From: an uncultured Ruminococcus sp.
GTDB taxonomy: Bacteria; Bacillota; Clostridia; Lachnospirales; Lachnospiraceae
Assembly: GCA_900553885.1 (NCBI GenBank)
Contig: USFD01000001.1
Span: 1-64,000, forward strand
DNA: 64,000 nt
Direction: 5' to 3'
Made by a program: the position numbers and the translations under genes
Notes under the pieces: model-generated
Told to the model about the DNA's origin: nothing
What the model saw: only the letters and a program-made list of their open reading frames with translations
The model's database searches: none
Part shown: in pieces, positions 56,559 through 64,000 of the stretch
Layout: each line of letters begins with the position of its first letter
Numbering within the stretch: position 1 is the first letter of the stretch

Positions 56559-57020
56559 TCAAGCTGAAATATCCGAAACTGAACGCAACACCAATCCACG
56601 CCAGGCTAGTACAGGAAAGCCTAATCCCTGCAACGGTTTCCGCGGAAACTGTTTGATTTCCGCCAATACGGTCTTATCTTCTTCCGTCAGCCTAACTTGG
56701 GTGGTACCTTGGGTAGCTTGGGTAGTTTTTTCAGCACCTTGGGGGATATCCTCCAGCGCATCCTCTGTATTGCGATAAAAATTGATGCGAAATCCGATCT
56801 CCATATCGCGGAACTCCGACTCACGCAGTCCATATTCCCTCATGGCTTCCAGCAGCTTCGAAATACCGCTATCTCATGCCTCAATCAAATTCATATAGGA
56901 GAATGCATAAGCAAGCGCAGGGTTTCGAATCTTGGAATATCCCTCTTTCATCTTGTCCAGCGTCACGCCAGACATAAGACCGTCAGGCGAGATGCTTTCC
57001 AACCTCCCACGGTCATCCCA
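56559..57020 (-). pseudogene. Broken AlbA_2/AAA_4-type regulator, C-terminal part
   Basis: One continuous frame reads WDDRGRLESISPDGLMSG ... NPALAYAFSYMNLIEA, then an in-frame TGA at 56874-56876, then DSGISKLLEAMREYGL onward. This is the C-terminal region of the ATP-binding, AlbA_2-containing regulators common in Clostridia, where EAWGSGI is expected (TGG to TGA). The 5' end stops exactly at the TACACCATTT boxes. Confidence 0.75.
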
Positions 57021-57021
57021 C

Positions 57022-57064
57022 TACACCATTTACTACACCATTTCCGCAAAAATCTACACCATTT
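57022..57064. repeat. Integrase arm-type sites, right end
   Basis: Three exact TACACCATTT boxes at 57022, 57034 and 57055, in the same orientation as the three at the left end and about 100 bp inside the right attachment repeat. Confidence 0.65.
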
Positions 57065-57159
57065 GACGCTCCCAGACAAAAAGGCAGAACCCGCAAAAAC
57101 CTTGTAAAATAAGGCTTTACGGGCTCTGACGCCACAGGACAAAACCACCCGCTCCACGG

Positions 57160-57184
57160 CAAGAGGTGAGTGCTAATTTTTTAA
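57160..57184. repeat. Right attachment-site repeat
   Basis: Exact 25-bp copy of 33942-33966. It contains an orphan CIRCE arm GAGTGCTAA at 57168-57176 with no heat-shock gene beside it. Confidence 0.85.
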
Positions 57185-57416
57185 TTTTGTTATACTCCCC
57201 AGGACTACCCACCAATTTTCTATGTATTGATGCAACATTCCCGCTATAAAAGATATGTCCGTTACATGTTTTCCTTCTAAAAATATATACAGCATACCTT
57301 TCCTTATCCAGCCCCTATTTCCATTACAGTATTCCCCCGTAAAACTCGCTGTATCCTTACTAAATTCTCCTTCACTTCCACTCGTAGATGCAAAAAAGGA
57401 TCTCCTTTCATATAGA

Positions 57417-58388
57417 TTATCCGCAGTATTGTCTATATGCTTCGATTAAAACCCGCTGAATTTCTTCCCTAAACCTCTTCGGCCCCATCACTTCACATTG
57501 ATCTATATGCTCTAAAACCCATAACTTCATTTCTGATGGCACACCCATAATCTTGACTGCGATTTTAGTCCCGTCGTTTCGTATAACATCAGCATCTTTT
57601 CCGAAAGTCTCCGCTACATCCTGCCATAAATCCAGGCCACACTCTATTTCGAATTTTTCTTTTTTCTCTCCATTCTGAAAAATAAATTTCTCCGCATACT
57701 GACCGGGATTTAAGCCTCCGAAGATCATATCAACCCCTCTTTCCAGTATTGCAATATCTTTTAACAGATCGATACGAAAATGTTCCAGTTGCTCTATCCC
57801 TTCTCTTCTGCCAAGAATGTAATAATTTCCTTCTGCCCACAGAGTAACATACGGGCTCAACACAATCGGACTGTCCTGTCTTTCCGTCAGCTCGTGATCC
57901 AGCCCATATTCCATCATTTTCACGCTCACTTTACACCCCTGGTTAATCGCAACATTGAGTGTGTCTATATTATAGAACAGCTGTTTATTCAGTATTTTCT
58001 TCTCTGATTTTACAAATACGGTTTTCTGGAGCATTCTTCCCTGAAAAATACTCTGAGTATCTGTCAGTTTTTTAATGATGGTTTTCCCTGTTTTCTCATT
58101 TATCATATCGGAAGCAGCCACAGCATCACAGAGTAGCCTTATTTCTGACAGTTCAAATTCTCTGTCAATCAGATAATACCCCTCCCGATTTTCCTGATAT
58201 CCTTCTATTTCAATCCCCATACTACGAAGAGCGTCAATATTACGATAGACTGCCCTGCGCTCCATATCAATATCATATACTTTTTTCAGCTTTTCCCGTA
58301 TTTTTTCTGTTGACAGAATATGATTTTCATCCGTATATCTTTTTAAGATCTCATATACACATAATATAGTTGCCTTTTGTGCGATCAT
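57417..58388 (-). CDS. WYL-domain transcriptional regulator
   Basis: A 323-residue regulator. An N-terminal winged helix (ILCVYEILKRYTDENHILSTEKIREKLKKVYDIDMERRAVYRNIDAL) is followed by a WYL domain (about 140-230; the core reads YVTLWAEGNYYILGRRE) and a WCX-like C-terminus. WYL proteins sense nucleic acids or nucleotides and often control stress or defence genes. It is divergent from the PolC-like gene with a 160-bp shared gap, so it probably regulates that gene. It lies outside the integrated element. Confidence 0.92.
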   Translation of the reverse strand: MIAQKATILCVYEILKRYTDENHILSTEKIREKLKKVYDIDMERRAVYRNIDALRSMGIEIEGYQENREGYYLIDREFELSEIRLLCDAVAASDMINEKTGKTIIKKLTDTQSIFQGRMLQKTVFVKSEKKILNKQLFYNIDTLNVAINQGCKVSVKMMEYGLDHELTERQDSPIVLSPYVTLWAEGNYYILGRREGIEQLEHFRIDLLKDIAILERGVDMIFGGLNPGQYAEKFIFQNGEKKEKFEIECGLDLWQDVAETFGKDADVIRNDGTKIAVKIMGVPSEMKLWVLEHIDQCEVMGPKRFREEIQRVLIEAYRQYCG

Positions 58389-58548
58389 TATTTTTACCTC
58401 TGAAGATTCTTAACTATATTATAGCGGTTCATCCTCTTCAAGGCAATCAAACGCTGTACCTGAAATAGTACAACGACTGGAATACATATGGCAATTATAA
58501 TTTGCTATACTCTACCCACGAAACAAAGCAGAAAATGGAGGGTTAACA

Positions 58549-59898
58549 ATGAACATACCACATATTGAACATGCACTGGATCATATAACAACTGCCTGTC
58601 AGAAAAAACTTTCTTTTCTTTATCCCCAGGGAGTACCAGAACCGGTACGCGACAGGTATACGAAAGAACTCACTTTGCTCTCACATTCCGAACTTATAGA
58701 TGATTTTGAAATATTTCGGTTGTTTTCAGATGAAGCAAGAAAAAGTTCTGTTCCCATACACATGAAAGGAACCGTCATGGGATCGTTTATTTATTATCTT
58801 CTTGGAGTAAACTGCTTTAATCCGCTTCCAGTTCACTATTATTGTACTGACTGCGGTTATTATGAAGAAGTCCATACTCATCTGTTTGGAATTGATCTTC
58901 CCTCAAAAAAATGTCCGCAATGCGGGAAAGATATTACAGCTGACGGTTTTAATCTGCCGCTTGAAAGTGTCTGGGGTAATGACGGGAAAAAAATTATTTC
59001 ATTTGAGTACTCCGTAAGTACAGAATTTTTCCCTTTTGCCCGGCGTGTGCTTAATTCCATATATCCTGATAACCCTGTTATCCCATGGGGTATGTTTCAG
59101 TTTGAGGCAGGGCTTTCAGGCCCCGATAGAGACGGACAGGTAATCGGTATTTCCCCTGCCGGCTATACTGTACTTCCGGCAGGAAATACAATCCACGACT
59201 ATCCTGATCTGATTTCTTATTTAGAAAATGGTGAACCCTGTGTTACAGGCGGCAGTTGGGAATTATCGATACATTCATTAAAACCGATACGCTTATGCCA
59301 GTTCGATTACATAGATGACCTGCTCCATCTTCAGCGGGCAACCGGGATTTATGCAAATGAGCTGACTCCTGACGTACTCCGTGATATCACCTGGAGTAAT
59401 ATCTACAATACTGCCATACTGAACAGTACATCCCGTATGTTGTTCCATGAAATGAAGCCAAAAACATTTAAAGATATGGTTGCTTTGGATTCCAGTTCTC
59501 ATAATTCTTTTTCGTGGAATAAGAATTATGCCGAAGGTATTAACCTTTACTGTTTTCAGAAAATGATCTCATCTGACGCCTTTAAAAAATATCCCTGTTT
59601 TACACGGGAAGATTTCTTTGATTATTTACTTGAATCCGGCCTCGAAAGATCTTTAGCTTTTGAAGCATCCGAACGGATCAGGAAAGGACATGCTTGTTCC
59701 ACAAAAGAAAGCAAAGAACTATTTGATTCACTCCCCATACCTGATGATATGAAAGAAGTTGCCAGAAATTATTGGTATGTATTTCCTCGGGCACATGGGA
59801 TCGAATATATATTACTCTACGCTCAACTTGCCTATTATGCCAGAATTGACAGCCGTGCCTTCAGTAAAATCATGTTTAAAAAGAAAAACCCAATCTAA
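58549..59898 (+). CDS. Stand-alone, apparently inactive PolC polymerase-core protein
   Basis: A 449-residue protein that follows the PolC DNA polymerase III order from just after the PHP domain to the end of the palm. In order: LYPQGVPEPVRDRYTKEL; the KGTVMGS phosphate loop (RGSVGSS in PolC); NPLPVHYYC; an intact zinc site Cys99, 102, 122, 125; PKTFKDMVAL; FFDYLLESGLERSLAF; RIRKGHAC; and YVFPRAHGIEYILL. PolC's PDIDLNF and LKLDILG, which carry the catalytic aspartates, are replaced by IISFEYS (149-155) and IRLCQFD (247-253). Most of the fingers, the exonuclease and the clamp-binding end are missing. GGAGGG precedes the ATG. The role is unknown; it could modulate PolC or recognise phage replication. 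Confidence 0.85.
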   Translation: MNIPHIEHALDHITTACQKKLSFLYPQGVPEPVRDRYTKELTLLSHSELIDDFEIFRLFSDEARKSSVPIHMKGTVMGSFIYYLLGVNCFNPLPVHYYCTDCGYYEEVHTHLFGIDLPSKKCPQCGKDITADGFNLPLESVWGNDGKKIISFEYSVSTEFFPFARRVLNSIYPDNPVIPWGMFQFEAGLSGPDRDGQVIGISPAGYTVLPAGNTIHDYPDLISYLENGEPCVTGGSWELSIHSLKPIRLCQFDYIDDLLHLQRATGIYANELTPDVLRDITWSNIYNTAILNSTSRMLFHEMKPKTFKDMVALDSSSHNSFSWNKNYAEGINLYCFQKMISSDAFKKYPCFTREDFFDYLLESGLERSLAFEASERIRKGHACSTKESKELFDSLPIPDDMKEVARNYWYVFPRAHGIEYILLYAQLAYYARIDSRAFSKIMFKKKNPI

Positions 59899-59909
59899 TA
59901 CAAAACACC

Positions 59910-60071
59910 GGGACAAAATATCGCGACCACTAATTAAGCGGTAAATTTAAGGGGTTCAGTGAATGTCACATTAAACCGGACTGGCCTCTAGTCTATCTGA
60001 TTGAAAATGACATTCTGACACTTACGCTCATTGATACCGGAACACATGCAGATATTTTTAAACTTCAGTAA
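59910..60071 (+). pseudogene. Broken YafQ-type toxin
   Basis: The frame reads KYRDH, stop (TAA at 59931), then LSGKFKGFSECHIKPDWPLV ... LTLIDTGTHADIF, the C-terminal half of YafQ/RelE mRNA interferases. The N-terminal half and the antitoxin are gone. Confidence 0.75.
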
Positions 60072-60074
60072 TAA

Positions 60075-60104
60075 GGCGGGCTATCCGATTGTTGATATCC
60101 CGCC
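60075..60104. other. Hairpin after the YafQ remnant
   Basis: GGCGGG...CCCGCC stem with inner TATC/GATA pairing. No T-run follows on the plus strand, so a terminator role is weak. Confidence 0.35.
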
Positions 60105-60262
60105 TAAATCCATATGTCAACTGGTGGGTTTAACGTTCAATTGGCGAAACAGTGTTCAGCCAATTCAGGAACCTTACCCCTTTTTCTTACCCGCTGACAG
60201 ACACTTTTCTGTACCGCTGACAGACTTTTTACTGCTATCCAATTCTCTTTAAGAAAATTTCG

Positions 60263-60589
60263 CTACTGTTCAGACTGTTCCACTTTCTTTCTATAATTCT
60301 CCAACTGATGGAAAACACCTGTTACATATACGGAAACTTCCTCTATCCGGAATATGATCACATAGTCCATATCAGTTAAGACCTCCTCCCGATACCCTCT
60401 GTGCCGCAGATTCATCTCTCTGCTTTCAGGAAACTGAAAAAAATCTTCTTCCAGTCTGTCATAAATCCTGTCGATACTGTCAAACAGATGTACAGTTGCC
60501 CGAGTGTTTTTCAGTCTGTATATCAAATGATATATAAGGTTATCCAAAAGTTTTTCTGCTTTTTCAGTAATGATCAGTTTATAAGCCAT
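60263..60589 (-). CDS. RelE/ParE-family toxin
   Basis: A 108-residue toxin (YKLIITEKAEKLLDNLIYHLIYRLKN ... DRLEEDFFQFPESRE ... YREEVLTDMDYVIIFRIEEVSVYVTGVFHQLENYRK), with the ParE/RelE beta-sheet pattern and late VTGVFHQ strand. It overlaps the antitoxin gene by 11 bp and is translated after it, as in type II systems. Whether it cuts mRNA or poisons gyrase cannot be told from sequence. Confidence 0.88.
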   Translation of the reverse strand: MAYKLIITEKAEKLLDNLIYHLIYRLKNTRATVHLFDSIDRIYDRLEEDFFQFPESREMNLRHRGYREEVLTDMDYVIIFRIEEVSVYVTGVFHQLENYRKKVEQSEQ

Positions 60590-60839
60590 GCCGTTCTCTC
60601 ATAGATGAAAGGGACTTCTTTGCATCCTTTATCTTCCCTTCCCGGATCTGCGTCTCCGAAGCCTCAATATCTTCATACATTTCAATCCGTTTCATCTGAG
60701 ATTCGTAACTTTCCATGCTCATGATGACCATATCACCATAACCGTTTTTCGTAACATAGATCGGTTCATCTGTACGATGACACATTTCTGATATATCAGA
60801 AGTATTTTTCAGATCCTTTATTGGAATAATCTTCGGCAT
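60579..60839 (-). CDS. Phd/YefM-family antitoxin
   Basis: An 86-residue antitoxin. The N-terminal Phd fold (IIPIKDLKNTSDISEMCHRTDEPIYVTKNGYGDMVIMSMESYE) binds DNA and the charged C-terminal tail would cap the toxin. The ATG at 60839 has AGAAAGAAG about 8 nt upstream; a GTG three codons earlier is possible. TATAAT-like sequence just upstream suggests an autoregulated promoter. Confidence 0.88.
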   Translation of the reverse strand: MPKIIPIKDLKNTSDISEMCHRTDEPIYVTKNGYGDMVIMSMESYESQMKRIEMYEDIEASETQIREGKIKDAKKSLSSMRERHGL

Positions 60840-60954
60840 TATATGCACTTCTTTCTTCTATGGCCTATATACCATTATTATATCCATATCATCAATCATT
60901 CTTTATAAAAAGGGCCGCACTGAATTCACAGAATTTCAGCACAATTTACAGACC

Positions 60955-61836
60955 TTATAAGTGTGAAAATGGAATTCCGCTTTCTATCTTATTATCCTTT
61001 TGCATAGGGAATAAAAAATAATCGCTATTAATATAAACTAATTCATATAACTCTGGCACAACAGAAAATTGTTGACTCATAATACGAATTGGCTCATACA
61101 ACAATTTGTCCGCTCGAGTTCCCACAATAATCCCTTTTAAAATGCCATCCAGACTTATGCCGGGGTTTTCTTCGGATGTATCTTTTATTAAAAATCTATA
61201 TTCATTCTCATCTCTCCAATCTGGATGCTTCGAAAAATAATATATATCTGCAAATTTTTCTATTCTGTTTTCAACCACCTTTTCAATACTATTTTCCTTT
61301 AACTCACTTGTATATAATGTGTATGCTTCAACACTAGCTTCTAATTTATCATAATCATATTCATAAATCACATCACGTGACAAATGATACCGATCACAAA
61401 ATTCATCATCAAACTTCTCTACAAATTTTTTCTTATCTAAAACCAAACATACTCCTTTATGATTATCGGAATACTGTGCCCACATTCTGGGCTTTATAAA
61501 ACCTCTTCCTTTATTCCTGGGAAAATCCATTTGTTTAGGAATACTGTCCTGTGAGCAGCACAAAACCTTCACTGCTTTACGCAATGCATCTGCAAATCTC
61601 TTTTGATTTGTAACAAACTGAGCAAAAAAAGCATCTTGCGGTTCCATCCCCCCGCCTAAATCATCGTTCATTTGAAAACCGTGATCATAAATTTCCTCGG
61701 GATCATTTGTTTCTCTAATATTCGAAAATCTTAGCGTCTTTTGTGGCAGTATATACAATACCAATGTTTCAATTGTTGTATAATGATATAGGTATTCTTG
61801 TGTATCTTCCTCATTATTTATCTTTGTTGATATCAT
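60955..61836 (-). CDS. DUF2971-family protein
   Basis: A 293-residue cytosolic protein with the DUF2971 layout: YLYHYTTIETL at the start, LRFSNIRETNDPEE, RMWAQYSDNHKGVCLVL, and KHPDWRDENEYRFLI. The function is unknown; members are frequent near phage-defence genes and mobile elements. GGAG precedes the ATG at 61836. It is on the same strand as, and about 115 bp upstream of, the antitoxin gene. Confidence 0.82.
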   Translation of the reverse strand: MISTKINNEEDTQEYLYHYTTIETLVLYILPQKTLRFSNIRETNDPEEIYDHGFQMNDDLGGGMEPQDAFFAQFVTNQKRFADALRKAVKVLCCSQDSIPKQMDFPRNKGRGFIKPRMWAQYSDNHKGVCLVLDKKKFVEKFDDEFCDRYHLSRDVIYEYDYDKLEASVEAYTLYTSELKENSIEKVVENRIEKFADIYYFSKHPDWRDENEYRFLIKDTSEENPGISLDGILKGIIVGTRADKLLYEPIRIMSQQFSVVPELYELVYINSDYFLFPMQKDNKIESGIPFSHL

Positions 61837-61839
61837 AAA

Positions 61840-62205
61840 ATTTCTCCTTATCTTTTAAAAATAGTATCTCTGCCAGCATAGACAACCACATGTTGCTCTT
61901 CAACTGTATACACGGTCGGCTGAACATGGACTCTTTTGTAGCCTTCATCCGGGAGCTGTTTCCAGCCGCCTGCGCCAAAGAGTCCCTCAATTTTTCGTCT
62001 GAAAGAATATGAGGGGTCACTTTAACCGGAAGATCCTTTAAATCTTCCTCACGTTTTCCTTTTTCGACGGCTGCCTCGGATCACGTCCTCTTCGGGCTGG
62101 CTCAACAACATAAAGAGTTTCTGTCAAGGCTTCTGCTTCGTTAAAAATAAATTCCAATTCCAGCCGGCCTGCTATGACATTCAGTTTTTCAGAAGGGCGC
62201 CCTTA
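61840..62205 (-). pseudogene. IS66 TnpC N-terminal fragment, frameshifted
   Basis: Read across frames, the minus strand gives FIFNEAEALTETLYVVEPA, DLPVKVTPHILSDEKL, LFGAGGWKQLPDEGYKRVHVQP and VVVYAGRDTI, the N-terminal/zinc-finger region of IS66 transposases. Frameshifts and both missing ends make it debris. Confidence 0.75.
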
Positions 62206-62281
62206 ACGTTTATCCTTTGCGTCAGCGATCTGCTCAATCAGATACTCCATGTTCGCATTCCCATGCCTCTGTCACGATATG

Positions 62282-63304
62282 TTACTTCTCCTCCAAAACC
62301 TCATTATCCAGCTCTTCAACTTCTTCCGGAGTCATTTCAAGAAGCTCCGCAATCATCGCAAGGCTCATCCCCTTCTCCTTCTTTTTCCTGATAAGCTTCT
62401 GCAGAACGCTTCGCTCTCCCTGCGTCTTTCCCTGTTTTATTCCCTGCTCTATTCCCTGCTTTATTCCCTGCTCTATTCCTTGCTTTATTCCCTGCTCTAT
62501 TCCCTGCTCTATTCCTTGCTTTATTCCCTGCTCTATTCCCTGCTTTACTCCCCGCTCTATTCCTTCTTCCATTCCCTTTTTCAGGCCATACTCTCTTGCA
62601 CTCTTCATCTGTGAATTATAATCTCTTATCGCTTTTTGACGGGCCTCATACTCCATCCTTTTCTGTTCATCCATACTGAGCTTCTTCAGTTCATCATATG
62701 CCTCTTCAATATACTCGTCTGTCTTCGCCATATCTTCGAACTCCTTTCGGTTCTTCCCGCCAAAAAAGCGCATCCAGCGGATAACCCCTTCTTCATTCTG
62801 ATCCCCGGGAGGCAGCTTTTTCAATTCAAGGATATGAAGCTCCATCAGATCCGTATACTGTTCTCCGGTTTCCACATCACAGAAAGCAATCTTCCGGTAA
62901 CACTTTTTATCCTGAGGAAAATGGATGAAATCCAGGATGCTTACATGAATGCATTTCTTCAGCACATCATAATCTTCTCCCTCTTTAATCTGCCCGCTGT
63001 ACGTTTTGCTCACATAAAACAGTACCCGGCTGGACCAGTAGCCAAAATAAGCGACCTGCATCTCCATATTGATTTTTGATCCGTCCTCCATCTCCACCAT
63101 CACATCAAGAATCCCCAGCTTTGCATCTTTTGATTCTTTCTTTGTGGCATTCGGAATGAGTGTTGTCTTTCTTATTGTCTTCGGATCTTTTCCCATGATC
63201 GCCGCAATAAATCCTTGTCTGACTTTCGGATTCTGCATCAATTCTTTAAAACAGAAATCCACGGTGGGAAGCATAATAAAATTTTCACTGTTTCTTTTGT
63301 CCAT
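62282..63304 (-). CDS. Rpn-family PD-(D/E)XK nuclease/transposase-like protein
   Basis: A 340-residue protein of the Rpn/PDDEXK_2 group (DNA nucleases tied to recombination). The N-terminal domain has FCFKELMQNPKVRQGFIAAIMG and the core LGILDVMVEMEDGSKINMEMQVA, with the Asp and E-x-Q catalytic pattern. A charged linker follows, then eleven I(E/K)QG tetrapeptide repeats, a feature of this family, and a C-terminal helix pair (MSLAMIAELLEMTPEEVEEL). The start is at 63304. It is a single-gene unit. Confidence 0.88.
   Translation of the reverse strand: MDKRNSENFIMLPTVDFCFKELMQNPKVRQGFIAAIMGKDPKTIRKTTLIPNATKKESKDAKLGILDVMVEMEDGSKINMEMQVAYFGYWSSRVLFYVSKTYSGQIKEGEDYDVLKKCIHVSILDFIHFPQDKKCYRKIAFCDVETGEQYTDLMELHILELKKLPPGDQNEEGVIRWMRFFGGKNRKEFEDMAKTDEYIEEAYDELKKLSMDEQKRMEYEARQKAIRDYNSQMKSAREYGLKKGMEEGIERGVKQGIEQGIKQGIEQGIEQGIKQGIEQGIKQGIEQGIKQGKTQGERSVLQKLIRKKKEKGMSLAMIAELLEMTPEEVEELDNEVLEEK
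62431..62571. repeat. 12-bp coding minisatellite
   Basis: About eleven 12-bp units (plus-strand reading CTATTCCCTGCT or TTATTCCCTGCT), encoding IEQG/IKQG tetrapeptides in the Rpn gene. Every unit keeps the frame, so copy-number change would lengthen or shorten the helix without breaking the protein. Confidence 0.9.
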
Positions 63305-63488
63305 ATATCTACCTCCTATCTTACCACGTTCTCCATTTGAAAAAAACAGAAACCTTGGAATGTTCGGACAGATCTGTCCGCAAGAACCTGACTGTTCAGA
63401 TTATCAGAATACGCTCCGTACTCCGGAGCATGGCCGGAAGCTTCGATAAGATAAATTTCCGGACCGCTTAAGATTTTCTCAGATACAA

Positions 63489-63521
63489 AGGCACCCGAAC
63501 CAGGAACTGTTTCGGATGCCT
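63489..63521 (-). terminator. Hairpin downstream of the last gene
   Basis: GGCACCCGAA/TTCGGATGCC stem with one mismatch. On the minus strand it is followed by TTTGT, a weak T-tract. Confidence 0.5.
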
Positions 63522-63575
63522 CTACAATACCATATCAGATTTTCAGATACAACAGCCGGACAGTATAAAATCCGG

Positions 63576-63615
63576 TTATCAACAAACTTACACGAGTTAT
63601 AAAAAGTTATCCACA
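63576..63615. promoter_or_regulatory. Two DnaA-box-like sequences
   Basis: TTATCAACA (63576-63584) and the consensus TTATCCACA (63607-63615), in the same orientation and 31 bp apart, in the 320-bp gap between the Rpn gene and the last gene. Confidence 0.45.
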
Positions 63616-63624
63616 GAGGATTGC

Positions 63625-63981
63625 TTACCAGCTGCATCTTCCACAGTTCGTACACGGAATACAGCTTCTCTTTTTAATTTCAGCTTCCCAGGGCAGAATT
63701 TCCACGGAAGACGCTTCTGATTCAGGAATTATCCACTGCTGATCTCTCACCTGAAAACAGATTTCCCCTTTGTCCATTCGGATCTGCACAGGATCAATAT
63801 GAATGATTTCCGGATGCATGCAGTTCTGATAAAGGATCGGTGAAATTTCCGTTTCCCCGTTTCTGATCCGGAAGACATGAGAAGCAGTAATGATTACAAG
63901 TCCGCCGTCTTTTTCTTCCGTAATTCCCGGCGGCAGCACACATGGATACGGATACTCCATATCTACCCTTATCGTTCCCAT
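63625..63981 (-). CDS. Hypothetical protein with CxxCGxC tail, near the window edge
   Basis: A 118-residue protein I do not recognise. It is mostly beta-strand in character (TIRVDMEYPYPCVLPPGI, LVIITASHVFRIRNGET) and ends CIPCTNCGRCSW, a cysteine cluster that could bind metal. The ATG at 63981 has AAAGG about 9 nt upstream. The frame stays open to the window end through a GTG at 63999, so an earlier start outside the window cannot be excluded. Confidence 0.5.
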   Translation of the reverse strand: MGTIRVDMEYPYPCVLPPGITEEKDGGLVIITASHVFRIRNGETEISPILYQNCMHPEIIHIDPVQIRMDKGEICFQVRDQQWIIPESEASSVEILPWEAEIKKRSCIPCTNCGRCSW

Positions 63982-64000
63982 CTCTGTCTGCCTTTCCACT

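Larger units (their letters stand above)
33942..57184. mobile_element. 23-kb integrated element carrying a BREX-like defence operon
   Basis: Bounded by 25-bp exact direct repeats. It encodes a Tn916-like integrase, Xis, DnaC-like loader, replication initiator and XRE switch at the left end, then Abi_2 and a BREX type 4-like operon. Clusters of TACACCATTT boxes lie just inside both ends. No relaxase, type IV secretion or phage structural gene is present, so it is an integrative or mobilisable element that would need a helper, or the decayed remnant of a larger one. The insertion site is the promoter region of hsp20 copy 2, not a tRNA gene. Confidence 0.85.

Noticed and set aside
33942..57184. 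Element as a complete conjugative transposon or prophage
   Set aside because: No relaxase, coupling protein, type IV secretion, capsid, terminase or lysis gene could be found.
62431..62571. Possible CRISPR array
   Set aside because: Units are 12 bp, contiguous, without spacers, and lie inside a coding frame.

Overview
The window looks like chromosome of a gut Firmicute of the Lachnospiraceae type. Supporting signs are strong GGAGG ribosome sites, CIRCE/HrcA-controlled small heat-shock genes, QTGD-type sortase tails on secreted glycosidases, a YesM/AraC sensor pair driving a sugar ABC importer, and a Tn916-type integrase element. No RNA genes or CRISPR arrays were recognised.

Layout. 0.2-5.6 kb holds housekeeping genes: a radical SAM protein, FtsH with an upstream coiled-coil partner, a DUF308 membrane protein and a TetR regulator. 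5.8-11.2 kb is a self-contained two-component/ABC exporter operon (regulator, kinase, two FtsX-like permeases, ATPase) with matching direct repeats before the regulator and before the exporter genes. 11.3-14.0 kb has Hsp20 copy 1, a MATE exporter and a ferritin-like helical protein. 14.1-33.0 kb is a glycan-use locus on the minus strand: a YesM-type kinase and AraC-type regulator, two paralogous sugar-binding lipoproteins, two permeases, a cytoplasmic GH36 alpha-galactosidase, and two large wall-anchored glycosidases (a clan GH-A enzyme and a GH29 fucosidase). Hsp20 copy 2 follows at 33.4-33.8 kb.

From 33.94 to 57.18 kb lies a 23-kb integrated element bounded by a 25-bp exact direct repeat. 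The repeat is part of the CIRCE/promoter region of Hsp20 copy 2. The left end encodes a Tn916-like integrase, excisionase, DnaC-like helicase loader, a replication initiator and a short zinc-binding protein. Next come a divergent XRE switch and an Abi_2 abortive-infection protein. The cargo is a defence operon with the gene set of type 4 BREX (brxP, brxC, pglZ, brxL). It is preceded by an XRE regulator and an unrecognised 794-residue protein, and it ends with a 64-residue zinc-ribbon protein and a DndA/IscS-type cysteine desulfurase. A desulfurase together with a PAPS-reductase/ferredoxin protein and no methyltransferase suggests sulfur-based DNA marking; this is inference.

Right of the element (57.4-64 kb) are a WYL regulator, a divergently transcribed 449-residue protein that is clearly a cut-down and apparently catalytically dead PolC polymerase core, a broken YafQ toxin next to an intact ParE/Phd pair, a DUF2971 protein, IS66 debris, an Rpn-family nuclease with a coding minisatellite, and a partly visible last gene behind two DnaA-box-like sequences.
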